Positions 7,001-15,546 of a stretch of 21,378 bases of DNA are shown here, piece after piece. This DNA is from a virus. Made by a program: the position numbers and the translations under genes. Position 1 is the first letter of the stretch; every line of letters begins with the position of its first letter. The notes under the pieces were generated by a model, which was not told where the DNA came from, made no database searches, and was given only the letters and a program-made list of their open reading frames with translations. The stretch is from positions 1-21,378 of IMG/VR virus record IMGVR_UViG_3300030118_006098. The stretch is one strand, 5' to 3'.

Positions 7001-9962
7001 CAATCAGATGACAGATTCATCTGGTGAGTTTAGTGAAGATAAATTCAATCAAAATATTGTTAATCTATATCCAGAGTATGATCGTGACAATGTTGATGAT
7101 AATCCACCTGAAGCAACATCTCATGCGAAGAACTCACCGATTGGTGATGTGGTGACTAATGATCTTAAGAAAAGTATTACAAGAGAAACTGTAAACAATT
7201 TCTTACAGACATTTGATATTACTGACACTGTTTCTACAGTTACAGATAATACCACAACTGCAACTCTCATATTCAATGAGGAGCATAGTTACAATGCTCT
7301 AAAGAATTTCACTGGCACACTTACTGGTGGTAGTGGTCATACAAATGGCACATACTTTAACATCAAACTGTTTAGTGATTCTAATCAACCAGCGACTGCA
7401 ACTTGGAAGGGTGCGACTGCTGACTTAACTGTAAGTGGTAATGCAGTTACCCTTACTGGTTTTAAGATTAATCAAGGTGGTTCAGCATACTCAAATGGAG
7501 ATCAATTATATTTTGACAGTTCTGATGTAGCAACAGGTGGTATTGCAGGTTCACCAAGTGCGAATATTACGATTAACACTGCTGATATATCCGTAGCAAC
7601 AGATCATTATGTTCAGGTTACTGGTATTACAACTGGAACTGATGCATACTATCGTATTCATTCAATCGACAATACAAAGCAAATCAAGGTTAAGAAAACT
7701 GCTGGTGACAAAATTTTAGAGGGTCAGCAAGTCGTTGATTTAGGACCTGTTGGTTCTATCTCAGGAACACCATCATTTACTGGAGGAGTTACAACATTTA
7801 CAACGACAAAGGCACATGGTTTAGTTGTTGGTAATTCATTCCGAGTCTTGAATAGTAGTGATGCAAATCTTGGAGATTTTATTGTTAAATCTGTTTCAAC
7901 TGAAAAAATATTTACTGCGACTACAACTTCTGCATTGACATCACCTGCATTTATTCTTAAGCATGGTTTATCCGCAAACAATGCATTGTCTGGTGCGGGA
8001 GGGGAGAACATTGGTGCAAGAGGATTATCTGTCTTTGATCATGATACATTAATAGCAACAGAAGAAGTAACCTCAAATAAATCCTCATTTAGTGTATCAT
8101 TATTTGATGGCAGCACAACAGTGGGTCAAATACTAGGTAGATTCCCACTTGGTTCTTACATTCAGATTGATAATGAGATCATGCGTGTCTCAAAGAACTC
8201 CTTATCATCTGGTAAAATCACTGTAATAAGGGGTGCTTTAGGAACAATTACAGTTACTCACCCTGTAAACTCACTTATTAAGAAAATAAAACCACTTGCG
8301 ATAGAGTTAAGAAGACCATCTATATTAAGAGCATCGGGTCATACATTTGAGTATGTAGGTTATGGACCAGGTAACTATTCAACTGCACTTCCACAATTAC
8401 AAAATAGAACATTATCAGAGAGAGAAGAGTTCTTATCACAAGCACAAGAGACATCTTGTGGTAACGTTGTTTACACTGGTATGAATGACAAAGGTGACTT
8501 CTATATTGGAAACACCAAGATTGCATCTGCAAGTGGACAGCAAACTACATTTGATATTCCGATTCCTACGATTACTGGTGAGGATCCAAATCGTTTAAGT
8601 ATTGTTGCTGATGAAGTTATTGTTAAAGAAAGATTACTCGTAGAGGGTGGTCAATCAAAGACAATCTTATCTCAGTTTGATGGTCCTGTCACATTCAATC
8701 AGGATGTGGTAATGAATGATGATTTAGTTGTAGTTGATGCAACTTCATTGAAGGGTAATGTCACGATTGGTGGTGTGACAGAGATTAGAAATGATGTCAA
8801 AATAAAGGCAGATAACTCAGAGTTTGCCATACAAAATGCTAGTGGCACTGATAAATTTACAGTTGATACTGATAATGGTAATACTATTATTGAAGGTAAT
8901 CTAACAGTTAATGGCAATGTTATTGGTGATGGGGCAACTGATCTTTCTGGATTTAATAATGTTACTGCAACTGCTTTCTTTGGTGATGGTGCAGGATTAA
9001 CGAATACTGGTGCAACATTATCATCATCGGGAACGGATGGTGACGAACAGAGAGTTGTTTTGACCCACCAAACATCAGGAACAATGACAAAGGGAACGAC
9101 TGATGGTGATCTAACATTTGTTTCTTCCTCTAATACACTTAAAGCCACAAACATTGTTGGTGCTTTAACTGGTAATGTAACTGGTAATGTAACTGGTGAC
9201 TTGACAGGAACTGCTTTACTTGCAGAAAACATCGATATTCCTGGACAACGTATTCCATTCAATAGCACTGCTGCTACCACTACATCATCAGCTAACTTAC
9301 AGTTTATTAACCCGCAATTAACTGGTACAAATTTAGAAATTAAATTAAATGATAATAAGCGAATAATATTTGGAACTGATGGTGACATGGTAATGCTTCA
9401 TGATGATACTAATGGAGGAATTACTAATAGTAAAGGTGATTTAACAATTAAGGGTGGAACACAAAATGGTGATGGAGTGTTAATTAGAACAAATGATAGT
9501 AATGATCATGAAATTGCAAAATTTGAGAAAGATAGTAACGGTGGTGCTGGAAGATTTACATTATTGCATGCAGGTCAACCTAGAATTGAGAGTAATAATT
9601 CAAGAACTGAAATAAAAAATGGTGATTTAGCAGTCATTGGGCATGATCTAATTGCTTTTGCATCATCTGACAGAAACTTGAAGGATAATATTACTATCAT
9701 ACCTAATGCACTTGATAAAGTAAATGCAATTAGTGGCAACACATTTACTTGGAAAGACCCATCCAAGAAAGAAATCGGACCTGAAATAGGTGCAGAAGAT
9801 GTTGGTGTTATTGCACAAGAGGTTGAAGCACTTGGTTTACCAGGTATTACAACCACAAGAGATGATGGAACATTGGCAGTTCGTTATGAAAGATTAGTTC
9901 CAATACTTATTGAAGCTATAAAAGAACTATCTGCCAAAGTTACTGCACTTGAGGGTTCATAA
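4038..9962 (+). CDS. Giant tail fibre with C-terminal S74 intramolecular chaperone
   Basis: A 1974-residue structural protein. The N-terminus (ILYVNPNDLDSTDG, then PFKTIQRALIEAA) has the start of a parallel beta-helix of the kind seen in T4-like marine phage fibres. The middle is long, strand-rich and repetitive, lacking enzymatic motifs. Near 1600-1760 come repeats of the GNVTGNVTGDLTG type. The C-terminus is a peptidase S74 domain. These autochaperones trimerise and fold the beta-helix tip and then cut themselves off. The catalytic pattern SDRNLKDNI gives S1877 and K1882, so cleavage is expected between S1876 and S1877, releasing about 98 residues. The tail of that domain has GVIAQEVEAL, VRYERLVPILIEAIKEL and a short coiled-coil end, all typical. 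Mature protein would be about 1876 residues. Probable role: long side or tail fibre for adsorption; host receptor unknown. Confidence 0.85.
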   Translation: MPLNKLENFIKNAEGRILYVNPNDLDSTDGIENQGNSLTKPFKTIQRALIEAARFSYLKGEDNDFVERTTILLFPGEHIVDNRPGFGIKSEGGQAKAVSPGGASTGALETLSLTLDSNFDLTQEDNILYKFNSVNGGVVVPRGTSIVGLDLRKTKIRPKYVPNPTDDNVKQSAIFRITGACYFWQFTMFDGDEFTTVYTDPTDFSSDNRSKPIFSHHKLTCFEYADGITRLDQFSDLTDLDIYYSKLSNAYNKAAANREITQKYPAAPKGFAPQKPEFEIVGAFATDPINITSIESGDGAVPGPVVTVVTAIPHNLSGGTPIKVRGVNSPDYNISTKVAAVINDTSFTYLLPIVQANLPAGVAGGLSAAGAQVLVETDTVTGASPYIFNISLRSVFGMQGMHADGKKATGFRSMVVAQFTAVSLQKDDRAFVKYNQNSRRYEGIIFSKQTGERLSAEASSTNATTVYHLDQEANYRKGWRTSHIKVSNDSVVQIVSVFAIGFHSHFNMINGADASITNSNSNFGTFALAAEGFKKDAFDKDDKGFITSIITPRSVNTVDRKIDYLQLRHAGGFLNYPTNLIKLYLEGQESITEPPLNIVQGFRIGAKVGETINIDKGGTTYTATVVMQQPSGVATETSEKKFEATHSDVNASRKNIFSTVGAHSLSNGESIRIFADNGKLPENIDPNTVYFAITTAGDSSLAANEIKVASSKTNASLDTPVPINTIASPLDKFNIVSRVSDKAPNDPGHPLQYDDTNNNWFLQTLAAGNTIIPAIAAGTIDNLDISYINRRDDNRGLDEKIYKLRYLVPKELVNAKDPTDGFILQDSSSTNVVSDAEFTKSEINTSNYDFDRNTRFIAQASFTSGPPARVTLRSDKVHNVNVGDQVVIRNIKCSNNPNGVDNKGYNGTFLVTDVVNRREFKYSNIDTDGVPHSPGTFVNTTHTRNNQLPRFDRNDNKANLFVYRTEVVSPYIQGVQDGIYHLFVLNSNNQMTDSSGEFSEDKFNQNIVNLYPEYDRDNVDDNPPEATSHAKNSPIGDVVTNDLKKSITRETVNNFLQTFDITDTVSTVTDNTTTATLIFNEEHSYNALKNFTGTLTGGSGHTNGTYFNIKLFSDSNQPATATWKGATADLTVSGNAVTLTGFKINQGGSAYSNGDQLYFDSSDVATGGIAGSPSANITINTADISVATDHYVQVTGITTGTDAYYRIHSIDNTKQIKVKKTAGDKILEGQQVVDLGPVGSISGTPSFTGGVTTFTTTKAHGLVVGNSFRVLNSSDANLGDFIVKSVSTEKIFTATTTSALTSPAFILKHGLSANNALSGAGGENIGARGLSVFDHDTLIATEEVTSNKSSFSVSLFDGSTTVGQILGRFPLGSYIQIDNEIMRVSKNSLSSGKITVIRGALGTITVTHPVNSLIKKIKPLAIELRRPSILRASGHTFEYVGYGPGNYSTALPQLQNRTLSEREEFLSQAQETSCGNVVYTGMNDKGDFYIGNTKIASASGQQTTFDIPIPTITGEDPNRLSIVADEVIVKERLLVEGGQSKTILSQFDGPVTFNQDVVMNDDLVVVDATSLKGNVTIGGVTEIRNDVKIKADNSEFAIQNASGTDKFTVDTDNGNTIIEGNLTVNGNVIGDGATDLSGFNNVTATAFFGDGAGLTNTGATLSSSGTDGDEQRVVLTHQTSGTMTKGTTDGDLTFVSSSNTLKATNIVGALTGNVTGNVTGDLTGTALLAENIDIPGQRIPFNSTAATTTSSANLQFINPQLTGTNLEIKLNDNKRIIFGTDGDMVMLHDDTNGGITNSKGDLTIKGGTQNGDGVLIRTNDSNDHEIAKFEKDSNGGAGRFTLLHAGQPRIESNNSRTEIKNGDLAVIGHDLIAFASSDRNLKDNITIIPNALDKVNAISGNTFTWKDPSKKEIGPEIGAEDVGVIAQEVEALGLPGITTTRDDGTLAVRYERLVPILIEAIKELSAKVTALEGS

Positions 9963-9965
9963 ATA
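9958..9965 (+). promoter_or_regulatory. Candidate late promoter (CATAAATA) overlapping a stop codon
   Basis: CATAAATA matches NATAAATA and contains the TAA stop (9960-9962) of the preceding fibre gene. It lies 16 nt upstream of the next ATG (9982). The arrangement repeats that at 70-77. Confidence 0.45.
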
Positions 9966-9981
9966 ACTAAAAAAAATACTG

Positions 9982-12900
9982 ATGGCGAATATTAAAAAGA
10001 GTTTCAATTTTAGGAATGGTGTTCAGGTAGATGAAGATAACCTGTTGGTGACTTCGACTGGATTGGTGGCAATAGGTAAGACCGTCCCTACTGAAGCACT
10101 TGACGTTATCGGAAATGTAATTATATCTGGTGTAACGAGTTCTGTATTCTCACAAACAGGTGTTCTCACTGTAACATCACTTGAACCTACTACTATTATT
10201 GGAGCAGGTGTTAGTGTTGTGAGTGGTGTTGTCACATCAAATAGTGGTTCTGGAATAGTAACTTATTATGGTGATGCGAGATTCTTACAAGGTATGCCAA
10301 CTTCACAGTGGCAAGACACAAATGCAGGATTTGGTGTAAGTAGTATTTACAACACAGGAGGCACAGTTGGTATTGCAACTACAAATCCTCAATCTACTCT
10401 TCAAGTTGGTAATGATCCTTTCTCTTCAGGGATAGGTGTTGGTATTGCATCTGCTGGTAATATTAGAGCATCTGGCACAATCACTGCATCATCACTTGTA
10501 GGTGCTGTGACAGGAGATGTGACGGGAGATGTAACGGGAGACATAACAGGAAATATTACTGGTAATGTCACAGGTAATCTTACTGGTCTAGTAAATTCTG
10601 CTGGTATTTCTACGTTTGCTGGTATCAACGCTACAGGTCGTGTTGTAGGTGCAGCAGTAAGTAATGTTATTCCTTTCTTCTATTCTAATTTTAGTGATTT
10701 GCCATCACCTGTTACATATCATGGAGCGTTTGCTCATGTTCATTCTACTGGTAAAGGATACTATGCTCATGGAGGAGCATGGATTGAATTAGTTAATAAA
10801 GATACTAGTGGTAATGTCGCACTTGGTAATGATTTAGATGTTGATGGACATACAAATTTAGATAATGTGAGTGTTGCTGGTGTAACAACTTTTGCAAGTG
10901 GAACAGTATTTACTGGTGCAATAGATGCGAATGGGGATTTAGATGTTGATGGTCATACTAATTTAGATAATGTTAGTATCTCTGGTGTCACGACTTTTGC
11001 AGGTGCGATTAACGCTGATGGAGGAGCTAATATTGATAATGTTCAGATAGGTGTTACAAATGACAACGAGATTGATACATCTACTGGCAATTTGACAATC
11101 GACTCTGCTGGTGGCACAACAACAATAGATGATGATTTATCAGTAACTGGTCAGATTACATCACCATTTATTGAATCAACAGGTGCAATTAAGGCATCAT
11201 CACGACTTGAATCCCAATTAATTGGTGTTGGTACTGATAATCCTGCAAACTTCATTCATGTAAGACAGAATGGTGACACCGAGATTCAAGTTACAAGTGA
11301 TACAGGATCCGCAGGAATCACAGTTGGTAGAGAACCAGCGACTGCAAATACAAATAATGCTGAATTTAGATACGGTTTGGTATCTACAGGTTCACCATAT
11401 AGTTCAGCACAGTCACTTGATATAATCAATTATGGAACTGATAACTTTAATTATTTCTTAAGTGCTAATAATCCTGGTGCTGTAGATGGAGACTTCCACT
11501 GGCATAAAGGATTTAATTCTGCAACATTAATGACTCTTACGGGGATTGGTGGATCACTTGGCATTGGTGTTACAACACCTACCACTAGATTAGAAGTTGA
11601 TGGTGGTGCAAAGTTTAGTGGTGCTGTTGAGATAACTAATACTTTAACTTTGGGTGTTCCGTTAAATTCTAACGTTGTTGGTAATGTCACAGGTAATCTT
11701 ACTGGAAACGTAACAGGAAACGTTAATTCAACAGCGGGATTATCTACAATAAGAAATCTCTTTGTAAATCAAGGACTTGGGATAGGTGTAACAGATTCAG
11801 GTAACAAAGTAAATATTGGATCAAGTTTAGATAATAGAATTTTTATAAACAATGATAGTCAAATTGGTATAAAAACTGACAGGATATCTGAAACTAATGT
11901 AGTTGTTGAGATTTTAGGAAATGTAAGACTTAAAAAAGCTGTATCAGTTGGTGATACAACTAGATCAGCGGTTGATTTTTCTGATGCAGTCAATATAACA
12001 AATGAGGGTGAGACTGGATTACCATTTAATAGATCACAACTTGCTTACATGATACCTCCAAGAGTAAACACAAGTCAAAGAGATCTACTTCGTGATGCTC
12101 ATACAAATTCAGCAACCTTATTATCAGGATCATTAATTTATAATACAAGCACTAATACTATTCAGGTATATGATGCCTCAAGCACCTCATGGTCTTCACT
12201 TGGTAGTGGCGGTGGAGGTGATGTTAACCAAAATGCCTTCTCTACTATTGCAGTATCAGGTCAGTCAAACGTAGCTGCAGATTCTACAACTGATACATTA
12301 ACATTAGTTGCTGGATCTAATGTAACAATTACAACAGATGCTGGAAGTGATAGTGTTACTATCAACGCAAGTGGTGGTGGAAGTGGAATTAATAATGTTG
12401 TAGAAGACACATCCCCACAACTTGGTGGTAATCTTGATGTACAAGCAAGGGAAATTAATACAAGCACATCAAATGGTAATATAAAACTAACTCCAAATGG
12501 ATCTGGTGTTGTTGAAGTTAGAGGAGCTGGAGGAAATGATGGTACATTACAACTCAACTGTTCAGCACAAAGTCATGGTATTAAATTAAAATCACCACCT
12601 CATAGTGCTGGTGCAAGTTATACATTAACATTCCCGAATAATATTGTTAGTGGACAATTCCTTAAAACTGATGGATCTGGAAATTTAAGTTGGGATAGTA
12701 GATTAGGTGCAGGATTTGTAAATGCTGCTGATTATGGTCTTGATGCAAGTGCGACAGATGGTACTAATGTAACTGCAATCAATAATGCAATTGCTGCACT
12801 AGGAGCAAATGGTGGAACTATATTCTTCCCTGGTGGAATGTTCTATCTAAATGCTGCGATTGAATTAACACAAGCAGCAAATGAAAATTCACTTCGTTTT

Positions 12901-14001
12901 GTTGGTTCTGGTCATCAAAATTATGGTGGTGGTTCTGATACAGGTGGAACTGTTCTAAGAAGAGACGCTGATGATGAGTTCTTTAATATAACAAACTCTC
13001 GTGCGATTCATTTTGTAGGAATTACATTTAAGGGTGGAGCAGCAAATGGTTCAGGTGGAAACAGTGGTATAAGTGGTGGTAACGGTGCAATTTATGTTGA
13101 AGCAAATGCAGGTTGTCAGGGATATTTGATTGAAAATTGTGTATTCCACGGTATTGCTAACTGTATCCACTTCAAGGGATTAAGTGACTCAATAATTAGA
13201 GGATGTAGATTTAGAAATGTACCATCGAACGAGGGTAATGGTGCTTGTATTAAACTAGATGAAAATGGAAGTGAGGTCATTGATCAAATTCGTATTCAAG
13301 ATTGTGTACTTGATGGTTCACCTGATGGTTCTGCACTTAATAACGCTATTGATGGAATTGCAATATACAATACAGTATCAACAGTTTATGTTACAAACAC
13401 ATCTGCAATAAGATTGAGAAGATCATTCTACTCAGATAGCACTTGGGATGGTAATTTCTTCTACTTCCAAAACTCTGAAGCGGAAAGAGCATCATCTGAC
13501 GGATTTAGTATAAATGGAACTGGTAATTTTGTGACTATTGATAATTGTTTCTCATCTACAAATAATGGTCATGGTATCAATATTGGTGGTTCACAAAATT
13601 CATCACTTAATATTACCAATCCAAATGTTCGAGATAATTCTGGGCATGGAATATTAATAGATGGACCTACAAATAATTGTAGTATTGTAAATCCAGCAGT
13701 CGGTGGAAACAGTAGAGGTAGTTCTGGAAGCAATCATGGTATTGTAATTGGAACAAATGCAAATAATGTTTACATCACAGGAGGAAAGATTGGTGGTAAT
13801 ACTGATGAGTTAGCTGGAACTGGAACTCAGGGTTATGGTATTCAGATTAACGGTAATACTCATAGTAATATAAGAATTATCGGTACGAATGTTACAGGTA
13901 ATGCTACAAATAGTTCTGAGGGTATTACTCAATCTATTAGTTCTGGAACTGGAAACTCAATTCAGTTTAACGCAGGTTCAACAGTCACAATTAACACATA
14001 G
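9982..14001 (+). CDS. Tail fibre with C-terminal pectate-lyase-like beta-helix
   Basis: A 1339-residue fibre protein. It starts MANIKKSFNFRNGVQVDEDN, followed by VTSTGLVAIGKTVPTEALDV, resembling fibre N-termini of T4-like marine phages. Residues about 170-205 and 565-580 carry GDVTGD/GNVTGN/GNLTG repeats, and residues about 285-350 hold two copies of LDVDGHTNLDNVSxxGVTTF. From about residue 908 it becomes a pectate-lyase-3-type right-handed beta-helix: VNAADYGLDASATDGTNVTA, AINNAIAALGANGG, TIFFPGGMFYLNAA, then repeating coils with NGxGxxI turns to the end. In phages this fold often binds or depolymerises surface polysaccharide; catalytic residues cannot be assigned by eye, so enzyme activity is open. 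No S74 domain is present, unlike the previous gene. The next gene starts 4 nt after its stop. Confidence 0.82.
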   Translation: MANIKKSFNFRNGVQVDEDNLLVTSTGLVAIGKTVPTEALDVIGNVIISGVTSSVFSQTGVLTVTSLEPTTIIGAGVSVVSGVVTSNSGSGIVTYYGDARFLQGMPTSQWQDTNAGFGVSSIYNTGGTVGIATTNPQSTLQVGNDPFSSGIGVGIASAGNIRASGTITASSLVGAVTGDVTGDVTGDITGNITGNVTGNLTGLVNSAGISTFAGINATGRVVGAAVSNVIPFFYSNFSDLPSPVTYHGAFAHVHSTGKGYYAHGGAWIELVNKDTSGNVALGNDLDVDGHTNLDNVSVAGVTTFASGTVFTGAIDANGDLDVDGHTNLDNVSISGVTTFAGAINADGGANIDNVQIGVTNDNEIDTSTGNLTIDSAGGTTTIDDDLSVTGQITSPFIESTGAIKASSRLESQLIGVGTDNPANFIHVRQNGDTEIQVTSDTGSAGITVGREPATANTNNAEFRYGLVSTGSPYSSAQSLDIINYGTDNFNYFLSANNPGAVDGDFHWHKGFNSATLMTLTGIGGSLGIGVTTPTTRLEVDGGAKFSGAVEITNTLTLGVPLNSNVVGNVTGNLTGNVTGNVNSTAGLSTIRNLFVNQGLGIGVTDSGNKVNIGSSLDNRIFINNDSQIGIKTDRISETNVVVEILGNVRLKKAVSVGDTTRSAVDFSDAVNITNEGETGLPFNRSQLAYMIPPRVNTSQRDLLRDAHTNSATLLSGSLIYNTSTNTIQVYDASSTSWSSLGSGGGGDVNQNAFSTIAVSGQSNVAADSTTDTLTLVAGSNVTITTDAGSDSVTINASGGGSGINNVVEDTSPQLGGNLDVQAREINTSTSNGNIKLTPNGSGVVEVRGAGGNDGTLQLNCSAQSHGIKLKSPPHSAGASYTLTFPNNIVSGQFLKTDGSGNLSWDSRLGAGFVNAADYGLDASATDGTNVTAINNAIAALGANGGTIFFPGGMFYLNAAIELTQAANENSLRFVGSGHQNYGGGSDTGGTVLRRDADDEFFNITNSRAIHFVGITFKGGAANGSGGNSGISGGNGAIYVEANAGCQGYLIENCVFHGIANCIHFKGLSDSIIRGCRFRNVPSNEGNGACIKLDENGSEVIDQIRIQDCVLDGSPDGSALNNAIDGIAIYNTVSTVYVTNTSAIRLRRSFYSDSTWDGNFFYFQNSEAERASSDGFSINGTGNFVTIDNCFSSTNNGHGINIGGSQNSSLNITNPNVRDNSGHGILIDGPTNNCSIVNPAVGGNSRGSSGSNHGIVIGTNANNVYITGGKIGGNTDELAGTGTQGYGIQINGNTHSNIRIIGTNVTGNATNSSEGITQSISSGTGNSIQFNAGSTVTINT
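10513..10590 (+). repeat. Tandem 12-nt-type repeats coding G-D/N-V/I-T
   Basis: Six to seven near-copies of a GGxGATGTxAC / GGxAATxTxAC unit encode GDVTGDVTGDITGNITGNVTGN. A 26-bp block within it (10561-10586, starting GGTAATGTCACAGG) is exactly repeated at 11680-11705 in the same gene and frame. A similar run lies near 9171-9200 in the previous fibre. These are ideal sites for recombination between fibre genes. Confidence 0.75.
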
Positions 14002-14005
14002 TCTA

Positions 14006-14986
14006 ATGGTAGTTAAAAGTTCGGGTAGTCCTAATCCACCTCTCTCATTTGGGGAGATTGAAACTGAATTTGGTCAAAATCCTGGCAGAAGTTTAGGGAG
14101 GTATCGTAGCACCCATCCCGACTTTGAAAATGAAGATCTAACACTTTTTGGTGGTGAATTAAATAATCTCCCACTTGATGATGGTATTCCAACAAGCGGT
14201 GAAATTAAATTTAGTGATTTTTATGGAAAGAGATTAAATATTGTTGTTGATTTACATTCAACAGGTAATACTAATTTTAATCACAATGCCTATACGAATA
14301 GATTTGCAAACGGAAATTACAGAATAGTAGGAGATTATCGAACTTCAGTTACTAAAAATACATGGCAGGGTGGCAAGAAGGTAATAATACACATTAATAA
14401 GGAATTTGGGTCTCAAGGAGCAACAAATATAAATGACGTTGCTCTTGAAATGGGTGATATAAGCGATACAATTAGTAACGCTTGGCCAACAGCGACTACA
14501 TTTGCGATTGATGTTGGTAGTAGTGGTCTTGTAGGTGGTAAAGGTGGTAATGGTGGAGATAGTGGAAACGAAGAAACTTCTGGTGAAGATGGTGGTAATG
14601 GCACAAGTGGTATGAAAATACATTCAGGTTTTCAAGACGAGATCACTGGCGAGTCAAGAATATTTGGCGGTGGCGGTGGCGGTGGAAGTGGTTCTGGAGC
14701 TGAGCAAAATGACTGGGGAGATAGAAACTCTGCTTCTGGTGGTCGTGGAGGTGGTGGTGCAGGTTTGCCAGGTGGAGAAGGTGGTAATGAAAATGTAAAT
14801 GAAGCTGGAACTGCAAACGCAGGGGGAGATGGTATAAATGGTAATAATGATGCAGAAGCAGTAGGTGGTAATGGTGGTAACGGAGGAGGAAGAAATCAAG
14901 CGGGTGAAAATGCGAGTGGTGGAGGAAGTATTGAGGGTTCTAATGGAAACGGTGGACCTGCTGGTAATCAATATACTTTTTATTGA
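14006..14986 (+). CDS. Glycine-rich adhesin, T-even gp38-like
   Basis: A 326-residue protein from ATG 14006, 4 nt after the preceding fibre stop. An in-frame ATG at 13889 is rejected because its extra 39 residues lie inside the preceding gene in another frame. Residues about 1-75 contain LSFGEIETEFGQNPGRSL and IPTSGEIKFSDFYGKR, an attachment-type segment common in T4-like marine phage virion proteins. Residues about 75-170 are a non-repetitive strand-rich domain. The last 150 residues are dominated by Gly-rich runs (GGKGGNGGDSGN, FGGGGGGGSGSGAE, GGRGGGGAGLPGGEGG, GGNGGNGGG) separated by short variable loops. That alternation is the pattern of gp38 adhesins of T2/T6/S16-type phages, where polyglycine-II helices display receptor-binding loops at the fibre tip. 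Direct homology to gp38 cannot be shown by eye. The gene converges with a minus-strand gene and overlaps it by 7 nt. Confidence 0.7.
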   Translation: MVVKSSGSPNPPLSFGEIETEFGQNPGRSLGRYRSTHPDFENEDLTLFGGELNNLPLDDGIPTSGEIKFSDFYGKRLNIVVDLHSTGNTNFNHNAYTNRFANGNYRIVGDYRTSVTKNTWQGGKKVIIHINKEFGSQGATNINDVALEMGDISDTISNAWPTATTFAIDVGSSGLVGGKGGNGGDSGNEETSGEDGGNGTSGMKIHSGFQDEITGESRIFGGGGGGGSGSGAEQNDWGDRNSASGGRGGGGAGLPGGEGGNENVNEAGTANAGGDGINGNNDAEAVGGNGGNGGGRNQAGENASGGGSIEGSNGNGGPAGNQYTFY

Positions 14987-15546
14987 GCAAATTCATACCA
15001 TCCTGTAGCGATATATTTGGTTTCTGTATGACTCACTTGACCTTTATGCATGTGTGTCCAGTATGATGGCCACATGACTAAACGACCTTGTACAGCATTG
15101 ATACCCATTTTATAAGATGGAAATAAAGTTCCCCCATCTTGCAAAGTATTTAAGTAAATCATCCAGACGAGAACTCGTTTAGATGATATTTTATCTGTGA
15201 CTTCACAGTGAGTTTTATAAAACCCATCACTGGGATTGTATTTTTGTATGTTGTAAGACGATGTGCACTTCCAAGGTGGTATATTATTAATATCAGGATA
15301 TTCTCTTTTGTATTCCTTAATAAAAGTATGCAAACAAGATGATATCAATTTGCTAGTTATAGTTTTATCATTAAAATTATGATTTATATCAATAGATTTT
15401 TTGACATTTAATTTGATTTTATGATTACCAACTCTCCCATCAATTTGATTTTCTTTATCATTCTCAAAGTCAAAGATTATTTTATTGCATTTATTTTGGT
15501 CAAGAGCATTATCAAATATTGAAATAAAAAGTGGATTATCAATCAT
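14980..15546 (-). CDS. 2OG-Fe(II) oxygenase (third gene of minus-strand operon)
   Basis: A 188-residue dioxygenase-like protein. The core is in the C-terminal half: H113-C-E115 supplies the H-x-E iron pair, with distal H167 (THMHKG) and the 2OG-binding basic residue probably K177 in KYIATGWYEF. LQDGGTLFPSYK is the usual strand leading to a substrate loop, and GRLVMWPSYWTH precedes the distal histidine. The N-terminal 90 residues are Lys/Asn-rich and diverged, probably substrate recognition. Start overlaps the upstream gene's stop by ATGA (15543-15546), implying translational coupling. Glu instead of Asp in the triad is tolerated in the superfamily. The substrate is unknown. The gene ends tail-to-tail with the glycine-rich adhesin and no hairpin terminator is visible between them. 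Confidence 0.78.
   Translation of the reverse strand: MIDNPLFISIFDNALDQNKCNKIIFDFENDKENQIDGRVGNHKIKLNVKKSIDINHNFNDKTITSKLISSCLHTFIKEYKREYPDINNIPPWKCTSSYNIQKYNPSDGFYKTHCEVTDKISSKRVLVWMIYLNTLQDGGTLFPSYKMGINAVQGRLVMWPSYWTHMHKGQVSHTETKYIATGWYEFAQ

Noticed and set aside
8699-9388. 229-residue open frame on the minus strand inside the giant fibre gene
   Set aside because: It is antisense to a strongly supported fibre frame, is rich in Val/Pro/Ser from reading Asn/Thr/Gly codons backwards, and has no recognisable domain.
10513-10590. CRISPR-like short repeats
   Set aside because: The repeats are contiguous, in frame, without spacers, and encode fibre residues.
13889-14005. N-terminal extension of the glycine-rich adhesin, or a programmed frameshift fusing it to the preceding fibre
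   Set aside because: The 39 extra residues are Leu/Gln-rich out-of-frame reading of the fibre. There is no slippery heptamer near the fibre stop, and ATG 14006 is well placed 4 nt after it.
14654-14971. Minus-strand Ser/Thr/Ile-rich frame opposite the glycine-rich adhesin
   Set aside because: Low-complexity mirror of Gly-rich coding; two minus-strand frames are open here for the same reason.
14006-14986. Diversity-generating retroelement variable region in the adhesin
   Set aside because: No reverse transcriptase, template repeat or adenine-biased duplicate of the 3' end is visible in the window.
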